Assembly: GCA_023078555.1 (NCBI GenBank)
Contig: CM041201.1
Span: 8,687,172 to 8,751,171 of the forward strand
Origin: Ulva prolifera
Lineage: Eukaryota; Chlorophyta; Ulvophyceae; Ulvales; Ulvaceae
Direction: 5' to 3'
DNA length: 64,000 nucleotides
Shown here: piece after piece, positions 23,906 through 36,103 of the stretch
Position numbering within the stretch: position 1 is the first letter of the stretch
How the letters are laid out: each line of letters opens with the position of its first letter
Made by a program: the position numbers and the translations under genes
The notes under the pieces: model-generated
What the model saw: the letters and a program-made list of their open reading frames with translations, nothing else
Told to the model about the DNA's origin: nothing
Database searches by the model: none

Positions 23906-25411
23906 CTGCAGTGAACACAGGTGGGAGGGTCAACGGTGCTGTGGTCAGGCCACCGATGCATGCGGTGCGATGCAGAATCACGAATTATAGACACTAGCAG
24001 GCAACACTCATGCAGAGAACATGGTCGGAGGGCGTGTGACAAACACACGAGACCACAGCGGTTGTCCTGTCGAGTGAATTGAGGTGATGTGGCTGCGTGA
24101 TGGTGGGCGGATGCCCATGGCGATCAGTAGATGCCAATGCTGTAGCACCGCGGGCAGGTGTATGAATGTCTGTATTCATGTCCACATAGACATGTCCAAT
24201 GGGACATTAACAATACAGGAAATCGAGACCGTACAAGGCGTCCACAAGCAACAAGCTGCCACGTATTGGCGTGGGGCCGCAAAGCATATCAAAGAGGCAG
24301 CCAGCAGCAATTGTGGATATGATTGTGTTCGAAAGAGCTTAGTGGTGATGGCCGGATGTTGCACAGGTGCCGGCCATCCCGCTCAAGCACAATGCAGTGC
24401 ATCATGCACCAGCCACACAAACGGTATGCAGGCCACCAGCTCAGTTTCTGCGCACAGGAGTGAGCATGAACAGCCGAAATTTACGCATGTGCACAGTTTT
24501 TGGGAAACTGTCTCAGGTCTTCTTCGTCAAGCGACATACTGATAATGTTCGCACCATGGCTGAATTTGTGGCCAGACCTGCATGCATGGGATGCAACGTC
24601 AAAGGCAACGACACCCTGGGCCCTTTCGAGTGACGTCCAGCATATGCTCCTTGGCGTATGAGTTTGTGAGCACATAGCCATCTACGGCGATTCGAGGCAC
24701 TGTGACGTTTCCCGGGGTCAACAACGGCTGCCCGCGACAGGGTATGTAACTGAATCGCACATCTATGGTGCATTATGGAGGGGTTCAAACACAAAAATAG
24801 CAGCAGGTCTTGCTATGAGCTCCTTTGGCTCTGATATCTGAGGTGGAGCTTACCGTTACGTGTACGAATGCGGCAGCTCATCGTGTCGAAAGTTCTGCAG
24901 TGCCGGGAAGTACTGAGGGAAAGCAAGCCGTGAAAGGTATTCGCAGGGTGCATGTGTGTGCTGTATGACGTGCACAGATATGTCATTTTTGAACTGCTGT
25001 CGCCTGGCCATGGAGGTCGAGAAGAGGTCAGCTGCGAGGACAGGCGATCTCTCGGTGTCTCGACCAGAGTCACACTTCTCGGGCCGAACTGGCACAGCAT
25101 AACATTCAGCAGCTGGCGTCTGCCTTCTGAACAAGCTGTGTCCTGGAGCAACTACTCACCTGTATTACGGACGATACGCCGCAAATGTCCGCCATATGCG
25201 CGTACGTGTCAGTGCTGATCGCATGTCGCATGATACTGCACGTCTAGCTGAGGCACTGCTGCAGAACATGCACGCGTGCTCGCCGTGAGAGAAGTGCATC
25301 ACACGAATACGAGTGCACAATACCGCCGACAGCACATGGCTGAGTTGTGAATACTATCCCGTGAGTACCACTATTTCATCAGGCCAGATTTAGACTCCCA
25401 TTTGGTCAGCC
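23906..25411. other. Intergenic region, includes the undefined 5' exon of FKBP13
   Basis: The first FKBP13 exon should lie within a few hundred bases above 23905. Apart from that, no frame between 24.2 and 25.4 kb resembles a known protein. Confidence 0.4.
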
Positions 25412-26736
25412 ATGACTCCGAGCTCTCTTTTGAACAACTTGTACATGTTGATAAACTTCTACGTGTTTGATACGTTTTTTCAAAAGTGGCGGACACGGCG
25501 CTTGGGGCCGTTACAGAGCGTGGGAGGCCCCGTGGCTGGCAAGGTGGCACTTGTAACAGGGGCAACTAGTGGCATTGGCAAGGCCACAGCAGTCGAGCTG
25601 GGCAGGAGAGGTGCAACAGGTGGGAAAGTCTTCAGGGATGCGTGTGCTGTGCTACCGCGTGAGCCCTCATGGAAGCTGTTTTGCAGTCATTTTGCCTTGT
25701 CGTGACACTTCTCGGGGCGAGAAAGCTGCTGAGGACATCCGCGCAGCTCAGCAGTCAGCAGGCCGTAAGGTCAGTGTCAAAGTTTTGGAGCTGGACCTTT
25801 CAAGCTTATCATCTGTCGAGTCTTGTGTCAAGAGTGTTGAAGACCTCAATTTACCGCTTCACATTTTGATAAACAACGGCGGAATCTATGATCTGGGGGG
25901 TGTGCCACCATTCTAAAGACCACTTTGCGACGCTCGACCATCTGAGCATAAATCTCAGCACGGAATAGATCAGTGCAATCGCATGATTCTGCTTTGTACC
26001 GTCGTGAGGACCTGTGAATGCAGGGAGCAGGAAACAAACAGATAAGGGCTATGAGCTACACATGGCCACAAACCACATCTCTCACTTCAGCCTAACTCTG
26101 AGATTACTGCCTCTGCTAAAAAAGACTGCAGCTTCAGTCTCAGGTGGGGCACGGATTGTAAATGTTTCCTCCCATTTGCATTTCCTTTCCCAACTTCGAG
26201 CAAATAACATGCACCTTGAGAAGTCATTCAGCTCTCAAACAGCATACGCAAACAGTAAATGTGCCCAAGTTCTGGCTACACGGCTCCTGCGGCAGCAGTT
26301 ATCGGGCTCCGGCGTGGAGACTTTTGCTGTCCATCCTGGCATAGTTCGGACTGACATCACGCGGTCATTGCCAAGCATACTGCAAAAAGGACAAGATTTG
26401 ATCAAAAGCTTCCGCTTCAGCCCAGAAGAAGGTACGATTACAGTGCACTGTTCATACACAGAGCTGTAAGCCTGGCACCACACAGCTCTGCGCTCAAGCA
26501 TGTATGCCGTTGCAGGCGCAAGGAGTGTCATCTACTGTGCCACCTCTGATAAAGCTCCCATTGAAGCACCTGAGAGCTGGGGGTACTTCAGTTCAGACTG
26601 CACGCCATTCAAACCAGGTGAGCAGGCGACAAGTGACACTTTAGCTAGCTTTATTTGGAGATTTTCGGTGCATGCAGCTGACTTGCCCAGTCATCTAGAT
26701 CTTGCACAAGTGCAGTCTGAGGAGAAGTTCCCCTGA
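25412..26736 (+). CDS. Short-chain dehydrogenase, retinol-dehydrogenase-like, complete
   Basis: NAD(P)-dependent oxidoreductase of the RDH11-14/WWOX-like SDR group; in algae the substrate is unknown and need not be retinol. Exons: 25412-25619, 25687-25899, 26024-26431, 26516-26736, all in phase, 349 residues. Residues 49-56 TGATSGIG bind the cofactor; Ser190 (RIVNVSSHLHF), Tyr215 and Lys219 (YANSK) form the catalytic triad; VHPGIVRTDITR follows. The usual NNAG is NNGG here. Residues 7-22 (LNNLYMLINFYVFDTF) are hydrophobic and could anchor the enzyme in a membrane, as in RDH11-type proteins. The last exon reads through to TGA 26736 with the family-like tail YFSSDCTPFKPGEQATSD. Start: first ATG of the open frame. 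Confidence 0.92.
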
Positions 26737-27961
26737 TGCCCATTGGTATGGTTGTATGCATGTGATACAATGCGGATGTCCATGATACATCAGATTCACA
26801 TGCAGCCACCATGTCAATGCGCAAAGTCATCACAATTGGTAGTTGGTATTTAGATTAGATTCACAGCATGCTTATGCAGTGCCTGATAAGAACATGCCAT
26901 GCAGCCTGCTGTGTTCACTTCACGGACAAACCAGCGACATCAACTGGCTTACAAATGGCAACACATCCCTCCAGTTTCGCTCTGTATTGGTGTTTGGCCA
27001 AAATATCGTGGTGTGATTTCCGATGGTTGCAGCAAGTCTCGCACTTGCACATGTTCATGTAGCCGCTGCACCAGGTGGCATGATGTTCCGAGAGCATGCA
27101 CATATCAATAGCCGGGGTGCAACGTCAAAACTCGCAACCCAACGCCATGCCATCTCGTTTAAGCATGTACTTCAGCCCTGCCCAAAAATTGCCCCAAACC
27201 CTGCCCCCATTGCGAGGGTGTTTTAGGAACAACAACAGCCCTAACCCCACACCACACACAACCCCTGCACCATAGAGAGATGGTTGCTGCAGTGCGACTC
27301 ACCGACCACGAGCACATCAACTGCACTGTGTCCCGGGCAGATTCCAAGAGCTACACGGGGCAGCAGAAAAATTGCACAGGGTTTCCAGGTGGTTTACCCA
27401 TTCGACACATGGTCCCGTTCATTCGGAGTTGTCGATGGCCTCTACAGCATACGGCTCAGTAAATCCAGATTTACTTCACAGATAGAGAGGGGGAGCCTGC
27501 CAATCAGGCCAATTGACCAGCGGGCATATGCAGTGCGCACGAGCAAGGCCTAGAGTGTGGTCTTTTTGTACGTTACATGTACAAAGTTGGGTAGGCAGGC
27601 AGCACCCCAGCAACACATCACCATCAGACCGAACCGAACCCAGCTTGTCAGGCATGCGGGAACCTAGAATGATCACGAAATTTCTAGCGACCCATGCTGC
27701 AGCCCCGATGTAAGACCTCCGAAGCCACCTTGACCCACACAACCTGAAGCCGCACATCCATGTGCAGGAATAAGCGACACACAGAACTGAGTTAGCAAGT
27801 CGATTGGACCCAGGAACAGGACATTACATAGCATATTGACAACAGGTTTGCAGCACGACCACGCACTGAAGTGCTCTTGTAGCTGCTGTGTCTGTGTGGC
27901 CGCGAAGCTTACGATGCATTGGAGCAACAAAGAACATTACATTTCAAAAATCGCCAACGCA
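26737..27961. other. Intergenic region between convergent genes
   Basis: No coding frame resembles a known family. Contains minus-strand TGTAA motifs at 27824-27828 and 27937-27941 that could serve DNA polymerase alpha. Confidence 0.5.
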
Positions 27962-30900
27962 CTAGATGACCAGAAGGTCCTGGAAAACTGACACCAGATT
28001 CACCCAATGATACGAGCATGACTCGAGCAGTCCCTTGGTAGCTGCACATGCAGGGTCTAACAGCTGCTGCAGTTGCAGCAGCTGTTGGGACGCATCAGCC
28101 TCTTTTGGTATGCGGTCCTGGACTCGGCTTGCATCTAGTTGCCGAGCAATGTGTTGGAGCTGCAGATACGCCTGCGCTTCGGACATGACAGGCTCCATCG
28201 GCCCAACGCTGTTTGGGTCAAGTGGGCATTGCCCTGGCGCGCATGGCCCCACCCGTGCATGTTGGGTTGCCAAGGACACATCTCTGACAGCGATGCTCTG
28301 GAGATCATCCTCAGCTCTCAGGCATCCATTGTATGCCTCCTTCATCACCTCACGCGCAGCCAGAACCGCCTGCACAGAGTTTGGTGTCTCATTAGTGCAG
28401 GGATGTGGGACACCCCTCCACATGGAAGACACGCCACTTTCATAACACAACCGTTGCACAGACGCATGCGACTCAGCCTCAACACAGGCACGCCCAAAGC
28501 ACTCACCTGATTGGAGACTTGTGCGGGCGGCATCTGTGACAGGCCTTCCCTGAGCGTCGCGCAGCAGGACTCCCAGCTCGCCCGTGCCGTAAAATCTGGC
28601 AGCGCCACCTTACTCCCCGCATCATTCACCAACGGCAGCGCCGGCAAGTCCGCAAAGCGATCGTCGTCGTCCAGAACCGACGCCCCATTCATCATGTTAT
28701 CGATCTGCACAGCCACAGGCTGTCAGCCCTGCCGACGCGCCAGCCATGGCGGCAGCCTCCAACACCGCTCCGAGAGTCGCACCGCTGCAAGCTTGTCGAC
28801 CGCCGGTGCTGACCGCTTGAACGAGGAGGGGTCCAGGCCGAGGCACTCCGCAAGGCGGGCGTCCGAGGTCATGTCCAGCGGCGCACACAGCCGCGACACC
28901 ACGGGGTGCAGCTGGTGCGAGAGGTAGTAGTGCGTGTCCACCGCGAGCGCGGTGTTGTCGACGACCTCATCGGGGTGGTGCGCGCGCGCCGCGAGTCCCG
29001 CAGACTTTGCATTCGCATGCGCGTCCCTGCCGGCGTCCTTGCAGATGACGTACTGCACGACGTTGCCGGCACGCGTGCCGTCGCGGGCGCCGCGGGCCCT
29101 CATGCGTATCGCCACCTGCAGCGCCACTGCCGCTGTTCAAAACCACCGCCACGCTTCGCTGGCCCTCAGCCTGCCTGCCCACAGATCGCGTGGGCGCACC
29201 CTGACAGCAACGGCAATACGTGCGAGTGACACCATGCATATGGTGCGGACTTCTTGAGCCGCTGTCGTGAGTGTCTGCACGCAGAAAACAGGAGGCATGC
29301 GAGATGCCGGCATGCCTGGCAGGCAGGTGGGGGTGGATACGTGGCGTGGGTGGCACCTGAACGTGGGCCTGGCTCTTTGCGTCGGGGTAGTCCTCCGGGT
29401 TCTTTGTGAGCTGCTTGGTGATGACAAACTGCTTGAGCTCGATGCGCCCCTGCGACACGGCCTCGTGCACCTTGCGCAGCAGCTCGTGCACAGCCTCCAC
29501 GATGTCCTCCTGGTCTCGCCCAGACAGGATCTCCGTGAGGCACGCCTGCCCGATGTCTCGGCTGAGCTGGCACCAGTCACGACGCACGATGTCAATGCCC
29601 TTCGTCTCCAGGACCTGTAAGCAAGCAGACACCTGGGCAGCTGGCCGTGGCGCTGCATCGCGGCTCTCATCCTGTGGCTCTACACCATGCATGCATTCTC
29701 ATGGTTGGCAGAGTGGGCTGATTTCGATTGCAGAAAAACAAGCTCACAGCTGGCAAGTGTGCTTGGTGGACCTGGCTGAAGGGTGGGTTGCCCACCTGGG
29801 TGTGGCTGCCAGGAGCGGGGCCCTGCACCAACTTCATCGCAGCATACTTCTTCTTCTTCAGCAGGAGCATGCTCGCAAACACACCGTCGATGTCGATCTC
29901 AAGCAGCCGGTAGTGCTTGTTGATGGCAGCCACCGCACGCTGCCCGAGCTGCATCACCTGTGCAACGTCCATGCTGCCAGTGGAAATCATGATACTGTCC
30001 GTGTCGCCGTAAATCACCTGCACAGGAGCTTCAGTCACACCATGCCATGCCCCACCGAGCTGCCTCACAACGTGCGTCAGCTCATGCGAACGCCAGGATG
30101 ATTCAGGAGAACATCGACACCGTGTGGAGTTGAGAGGTGTCGTACGTCGAGGTTGAGGCTGCCTTGAACCAGGTCCACAGTCCGCTGCAGGATCTCTCGG
30201 CCCTGGCATGTGATGAGCTGCGCCAGAGGCTTTGCGTAGAAGCGGGATGCCGTGAAGCCGAGGCAACCGTACATGCTGTTGGCGGTCAGCTTGATGGCCT
30301 GCTGCCGAATGTCGAGCTGCTTGTACTTCACACTGTCCTTGCAGGACTTCATACTGGCCTTCACACTGCGCCTCTTCTGAACCAGACCCTGCACAAAACT
30401 GAATCGCAGCTCAGAAGTACTGAACATGGTATGCCATGGGGCCATCGCCCCGGGCGATGCTCTGACCCCAATGGAGACATGAATTGTACCACGCATGTTG
30501 CCTTGGCGCCATGCACATCTTGCTGTGATCACAGGGACACAGTCAATCAAATTGACTCTGCTGGAGGGTGCCTATGCCTTCAAGCGGAGCCGTAGACCAG
30601 GTCAAGCAGCAAGCATATGCCACAGACAGGGGGCAGGGGGTCACCTGGATGACCACGGGCAGTGGAGCCAGCGTGTTGCCACTCTGCGGCAGCGCAGGGA
30701 TGCTGTCGTCCTCTGGCCGCTTGACGGTCGTGAAGCAGATGTTGTACTCCTGGATGATGCTGGGGTACAGACTGTTGAAGTCAAGGAGCAGCACGAACTT
30801 GTTGTAGATGCCCTTCTTGGGCTCCAGCACCAGCCCACCTGCACAGACAGCCATGTGCATGGGTCCTCGAGGATCATCCTGACGACATAGCTGCGCCATG

Positions 30901-33900
30901 GCTGTGCAGCTGCCCTGCCAATGCATAGGAATGGCACCGTCTGCGCCGCACACACAGCGGCGCCACATACATCTGAAAGCAACAAAACAATCATGGGCAA
31001 ATTTCACCTCCTGCCATCGGGCATGATCATCAACTGCGCTCGGGCTCTGCAAAATGGCTGGTGGCAGAGTGCCTTTCAAAACGCACCCGCATACTGTGGC
31101 CCCTTGGACTTGGGCTCCACCTTGGTCGGCTTCTCCGCAGCGCCCTCTTCCCCCTCCTCCTGCCCTGCATCGCCAGCAACCGCAGCAGCCGCGGGCTTTG
31201 CGGTCCTGCCGGCTCCCTTGCCCGCGCCCTTCTCGGGTTTGTCGGGCAGCAGGAACTTGCGGCGGTGGAACTCGTGCAGCAGCAGCATCTCGATGCGCTG
31301 CGCGCGGTTGCCCTGCAGCGTGCGGGACCACAGGAAGCCTGACAGCGCGGACAGCTGCAGCGTCAGCGGGATAGCACTGAGGTAGGTCGCCAGCCCTAGC
31401 GCAAGCCATGCGTCAGACTCGGCATGTTTGACCAGCTGCACCACTGTCGTGGCGTCCTCGCACATCGTGCGCACCTGCATAAAGCCCTGCTCCCTCAACA
31501 CCCTGCCCACGCTGGCCACCGCAACAACGGCGCCGGTCAGCAGTCACAGTCAAGATAGCCACTGCATCTTTGCATCCGCACGGGTTGCTAAGACAGACGT
31601 TTCAATGGCAGTGGGATGGCCATGCACAGATCCATTGCCGATGAGCTCAGCAGAGCATGCAGCGGCAACAGATCATCAGATTCCAGAAGCAAAATTGGAA
31701 ACCACGCACGATGCACAGGCGCAGGCAAAGCTACAGTTAGCAGAGGCCACGCATGTCGGCAGTGTGACGACAGATGTCACAGAGAGGGGTGTCAGTGCAG
31801 CAGCTAGGCAAAGCGCACCTGCTGCGGGTGGATCTCCATGCGCTGCTGGTTGAGCAGCTTCCCTGCAAGGTTCGCGAGGGAGTACTCGACCTCGCGCAGA
31901 AGGTCCCGGCTGCACACATACGTGTCCAGCAGCAGCCGCCCGGCCAGGCACGCAAGCACGCCCTGCAAATGCCCTGTCACATTTGAGTCTATTGCGCTGT
32001 GCCGTTCACACGCAATCGATGGGGGCCTTCCCAATGCAATCATGACGGCACTGTGTACGGACCAATGCACCAGCCGCCACGTGGGCACAGCATCTAGAAA
32101 ATGCGAATAATATATTGGCCGATGCATCGCATTCTGCATGGGTTCAATTCTAGGTCAGCAGAAGCTGCAGGTGCTACTTGTGCTGGGGGGGTGGCCGCAC
32201 ATAGGAGGCACCGCCGCCGTACATATTGCCGCCGCCGGACAGCGTCGGCATGCGGTTCCGCTTGAGGCGTCCGAGCCGGCTCCACATTGGCACCTTGTGG
32301 TGCTGCAGCCGCTGCAGCAGGATCTGCAGGTCCCAGCAGCCGATGTTATGGCCGACAATCATGTCCGTGTCAATGCCCTGCCACCGCGCCAGCAGGTACG
32401 CCAGCAGCGCACGCTCCGTCATCTGTACAGACACCGCGTCGCCGCCGTTCTGGCGGGCACACCGCGTGTTCTCTGCCTGCACGCATGCAGTCCCCGCGTG
32501 ATGCGCAGCGCACATCACCACCTGCAGCTGACCACCGTGCCAGCATGCAGATGTGTTTTCTGCGTCAGAGCGCCCCCGGCATGGTGTAAGCACTTGGCGG
32601 CGGATCTGCTTCCTGCTGCCTTGATTTTGAGCAGTGGCAGCACAGAGGGTTGGGAAAGGCGCAGTGTGCTGACATAGGGGGTCTGAAAGGTACCTTGACG
32701 AGGTTCTGGAGGCCTGGCGGGCAGGAGGCGCCACTGGTTGGGCAGACGACGCTGAGACGGCGGATGTTGTGAGCGCTCTGCCAGGCCTTCATGTCGAGTG
32801 GACGGTCCATCGGCATCGTCATGTGCAGCACCGACACACCGACGATCTCCTGTGCCTTGTCCTTGGCATCTGGGACTGCCTTAACATTGATCGCAGCCAC
32901 ACGCAGTGGCGGTAGCGGCCCTGGGTCGCTCACAGTCGACACAGACTTGTGGCCTTCGACAACGTACTCCACCTGAATCCACGCGCAGCTGCTGCCACAG
33001 GTCTGCGACAAAGACAGAGAACAACCTGTCTGGGCCTTCAGATAGCATCACCTCCTGCCAGAAACAGCAGGCAGCATGAATGCTGAGCAGACATCAGATG
33101 CCTAGAGCACCTGGATCATCACTGCAGGCAGAGCCGGTGGAACGGCGCACCTTGCACCAGCTGAGCTGTGCCTGTGCATCGACCTCTGTAGGGGCCTGGA
33201 GGTGCAGCCAAGAGGGGCCCATGATCTTGCGCTTCAGCTGCAGCAGCTCCAGCGGCGTCTGCGCCGTGCCGAGGATGGCCGTGAAGTTGCGGCCACTCAT
33301 GCTGGACGACACCGCGCCAGGGGCGGCGTCACATGACACCTTGAGCACCCACTGCATGCCCTGTGGCACGCGCTCATCCTCGAACGCGTACTTGCGCTGC
33401 ACGGGCTTGAACGTCATCTCGGTGCAGTGCTTGCTCAGCGTCTCACGCAGCTCCTGCTTGAGCTCAGTGCACCGCTGGTGCAGCAGCTTCAGGAGCTTGC
33501 CCTTGGTGGCTTGCCCCTCATCAACCTCCTTCTGAAGCCTGCGATCCAGTGCACTGCTCACCGGAAGATTATATGGTGACATGCTGTACACTGCAGCTAT
33601 CACACAGGGGCTTCCAGCAACCCACATGTGCATGGGCGGGCTGGAGGCCTCATGCATTGCCAACAATATGCCACAAAAGATCTGCCGGCACTGCAGTTCT
33701 GCAGATCCCGGGCAGCGCACGGTCCATGAAAACAGGGAAGCGCACCTGGCGATATCTCCATCTGCGTCCTGAAACAGGAATGGCTTCGGGATGACATAGA
33801 GGCACTGCTTCACGCCCTTGACGCAGACACACGCTGAAACGTACTCTGACTTCTGCCTGACTTTTCCCACCATCACGACAGTGCCAACCATCGTCGGTTC

Positions 33901-35044
33901 ATACAGTGCATCCATGAAGAAGAACTGCAGCCGGTTGCTGTCCTCTGAGGATTTGTCATCGACTGCCTTTTCGCCCTCTCCCATGTCGTCTTGCACATCA
34001 ACATCACAGCCTGCAGGCTCCTCCGCTTCCTCTTGATCTGGTTCTTGCTCTCCAGCTGTGCCGGCCACGGCAGCTTGCCAGCCACTTGCAGCCACCGGCA
34101 GGCCCCCTGATTTCTCAGGCAGAACACACATACGGCTCTGAACCATTTCGGGCCCAGTCTCTAGCGGCTGTTCCTCGCCTGTGGTCATCGGCACGTCCAT
34201 CTCAACTTGTTCAGTTGTATTCTCTACAGCTGCTTCAGTGACGACCGGCCCCAGCTCAGGGGGGCTGTGTCGCCCACCATGCATTGCATCTAAATCATCA
34301 GCAGCATTATCGGCTGCTGCAGGCGAGTCCATTGCTGCTTCCTCCATGGGCATGAAAGGTTCTGCGGGAAAGGAGCTTGGTGCCCGGGCCTTAAGTGGCT
34401 GTGTTGGTCGTGTGCTGTTTGATCTGCACAAGCATCGCAATGTCATCGAAGCCAGTGGCTAAGGACAGATAGAGACTAATGCCTCAGCTCGACAGCATAC
34501 TTGACTTTTGGTCGCTTTGGCTTGGACGTTGGCTGTGCACAGTCCAGTTCGCTCAGCATTTGCTCCAGCAAGCCATCATCCTGGCTTTCATCTATTTGGC
34601 GTTTCTTTGCTGTACACAGTACGATGATTGAACATAATGCATGCAGCCGTTGAGAGAACCGCAAAGGGGATGCGGGGAATCGTACCGGTCGCGTTTGCCC
34701 ACATTGCGTTCATGCGGTCTAGGGCAGCAGTACGTTTCTTCAGTTCCATGTTTCGATCTACATCCATGCTACCAGTGAGATTCAGTTGTTCTGATGACTG
34801 GCTCAGTTGTATGTGTGTTGCACGCACCAGTTTTGCTCTTCTGGTTCTCCGTTGTCTTGTCATCGAAGTCCTCATATTCTGGTGCTTCTTCGTGATCGTC
34901 CTCTGGTGCATCCTCCAGATCATCTACATCATCTTCTAGGCCGACAACGTCGAGTACCTTCTTTTCTCCTGCCTTTACCGCTCTAAGCGACGCCAGCGCT
35001 GCAGCGGCCTTGCTGACCTTCACAGGCCGGGACGAACGATCCAT
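27962..35044 (-). CDS. POLA1: DNA polymerase alpha catalytic subunit, complete 16-exon model
   Basis: Family-B polymerase of the Pol alpha-primase complex that extends RNA primers at nuclear replication origins and lagging strands. Exons 5' to 3': 34828-35044, 34686-34790, 34501-34609, 33746-34423, 33151-33538, 32694-32972, 32201-32422, 31819-31962, 31087-31474, 30645-30838, 30146-30388, 29796-30017, 29357-29614, 28783-29115, 28507-28704, 27962-28369. All are GT-AG and in phase, giving 1461 residues (human 1462). Motif [11 protein letters not shown] (about 860), motif [10 protein letters not shown] (about 945), motif [10 protein letters not shown] (about 991) and KKKKYAA are intact. Residues 1-370 are acidic and poorly conserved and lack the DD-F/W-VVDDxGxGY element. 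The C-terminal zinc modules have lost most of their cysteines. ATG at 35042-35044 is the first in frame. Confidence 0.95.
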
Positions 35045-35182
35045 TGTCTCAAGGATGTCAGGTAGCCGGATGAATGTAGATGTTGTCTTATGCGCGACAG
35101 GTGCTTGTCGGAAGTGTCACAAAGAACTGTGAGAGAGTCCGATGAGTTTCGAGGTTCCGCGTGCGCCTAGCGCAGGATGGTG

Positions 35183-35482
35183 CTACACGCGATCACAGAC
35201 GCTGCGAATGCCCTTGTTGTCAATTGCTATGATGCCCGCTTCTTTTGCGATTGGCGACGTGTTGTAGCATTGCTGCTTGGTTCCAAACGCAACATCACCA
35301 AATTCAAACTGCTCAGCCGAGCAACCGACATACTGAGGTCCCGCACGTAAGGGCTCTTCTCGCCACCGGGCTGCCCAGCCAGTCTTGCGCATACCATGAG
35401 GGTCAGAAACAGACCGAAGACATGTTTCTCTTCGTCTCGTATGAGCTCGCTGCACGCCAGGAGACCTCAAGAAACGCTGCAC
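35183..35482 (-). CDS. Hypothetical protein, weakly supported
   Basis: Open frame of 99 codons ending about 140 bp upstream of the Pol alpha start, same strand. It reads QFEFGDVAFGTKQQCYN...AKEAGIIAIDNKG near its end. Not recognised. The part before the internal Met (MRKTGWAARWREEP) is basic and less convincing. If real, the gene leaves almost no space for the Pol alpha promoter, which argues against it or for overlapping transcription units. Confidence 0.25.
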   Translation of the reverse strand: MQRFLRSPGVQRAHTRRRETCLRSVSDPHGMRKTGWAARWREEPLRAGPQYVGCSAEQFEFGDVAFGTKQQCYNTSPIAKEAGIIAIDNKGIRSVCDRV

Positions 35483-35484
35483 TA

Positions 35485-36103
35485 GTCTTAATGCATTTCC
35501 AAACTATCGCAACGTCGCACAGTGTTGTTACAAATTACATTCCACTCTGCGCCGTTGTTGGTGGCCCTGCTCAGGAGGCCGTGGTAGCTGGGTGTGCGCT
35601 AATACGTATGCTTAAAATGTGTCGGGTCCCCGGACGTGTGAAGGCCTAGGAGTTGGGCGAGAGTGCTCTCTTTTGTTATTGTGTGGCTGTGGATTGGACG
35701 CGATAAAAACGTTTAAACTCTTAGGCAAGCAATCGGGGAAATGTAGACCAAGGCCAGCCTGTGAACATCAAGGCGATACTCCTCGTTCAGCATTGTAGGA
35801 TTATCGACGACGGGTCTAGCACATGTTGCACGGGCGCCCTGCAGCAGAGCCCTGTCCAACCGGAAACACTCATGCATGGACCAATATCACGACTTACATG
35901 CGACAAGATTTGTCTTTGGCACAGGCTATGTCAACAGAGATTTTTTTTATCAAGGCAGCCACCGCTGTCTACTGCAAGCTTGATCCGGAACCACCCGCCG
36001 CTTCTTCTGGCCCACTTCCCTCAGAACCCTCACCCTGCATGTTTAAGTCGGCTGAGATCTGAGTTGTCGCCCTTCATGCATAGTGGCAACACCTTTTCCT
36101 TTG
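35485..36103. other. Intergenic, nothing recognised
   Basis: No supported gene; AT-richer stretches near 35700 and 35940 (TTTTTTT). Confidence 0.4.

Noticed and set aside
28967-29692. 241-codon minus-strand frame
   Set aside because: It reads through a Pol alpha intron; the spliced exons 28783-29115 and 29357-29614 explain the conserved parts.
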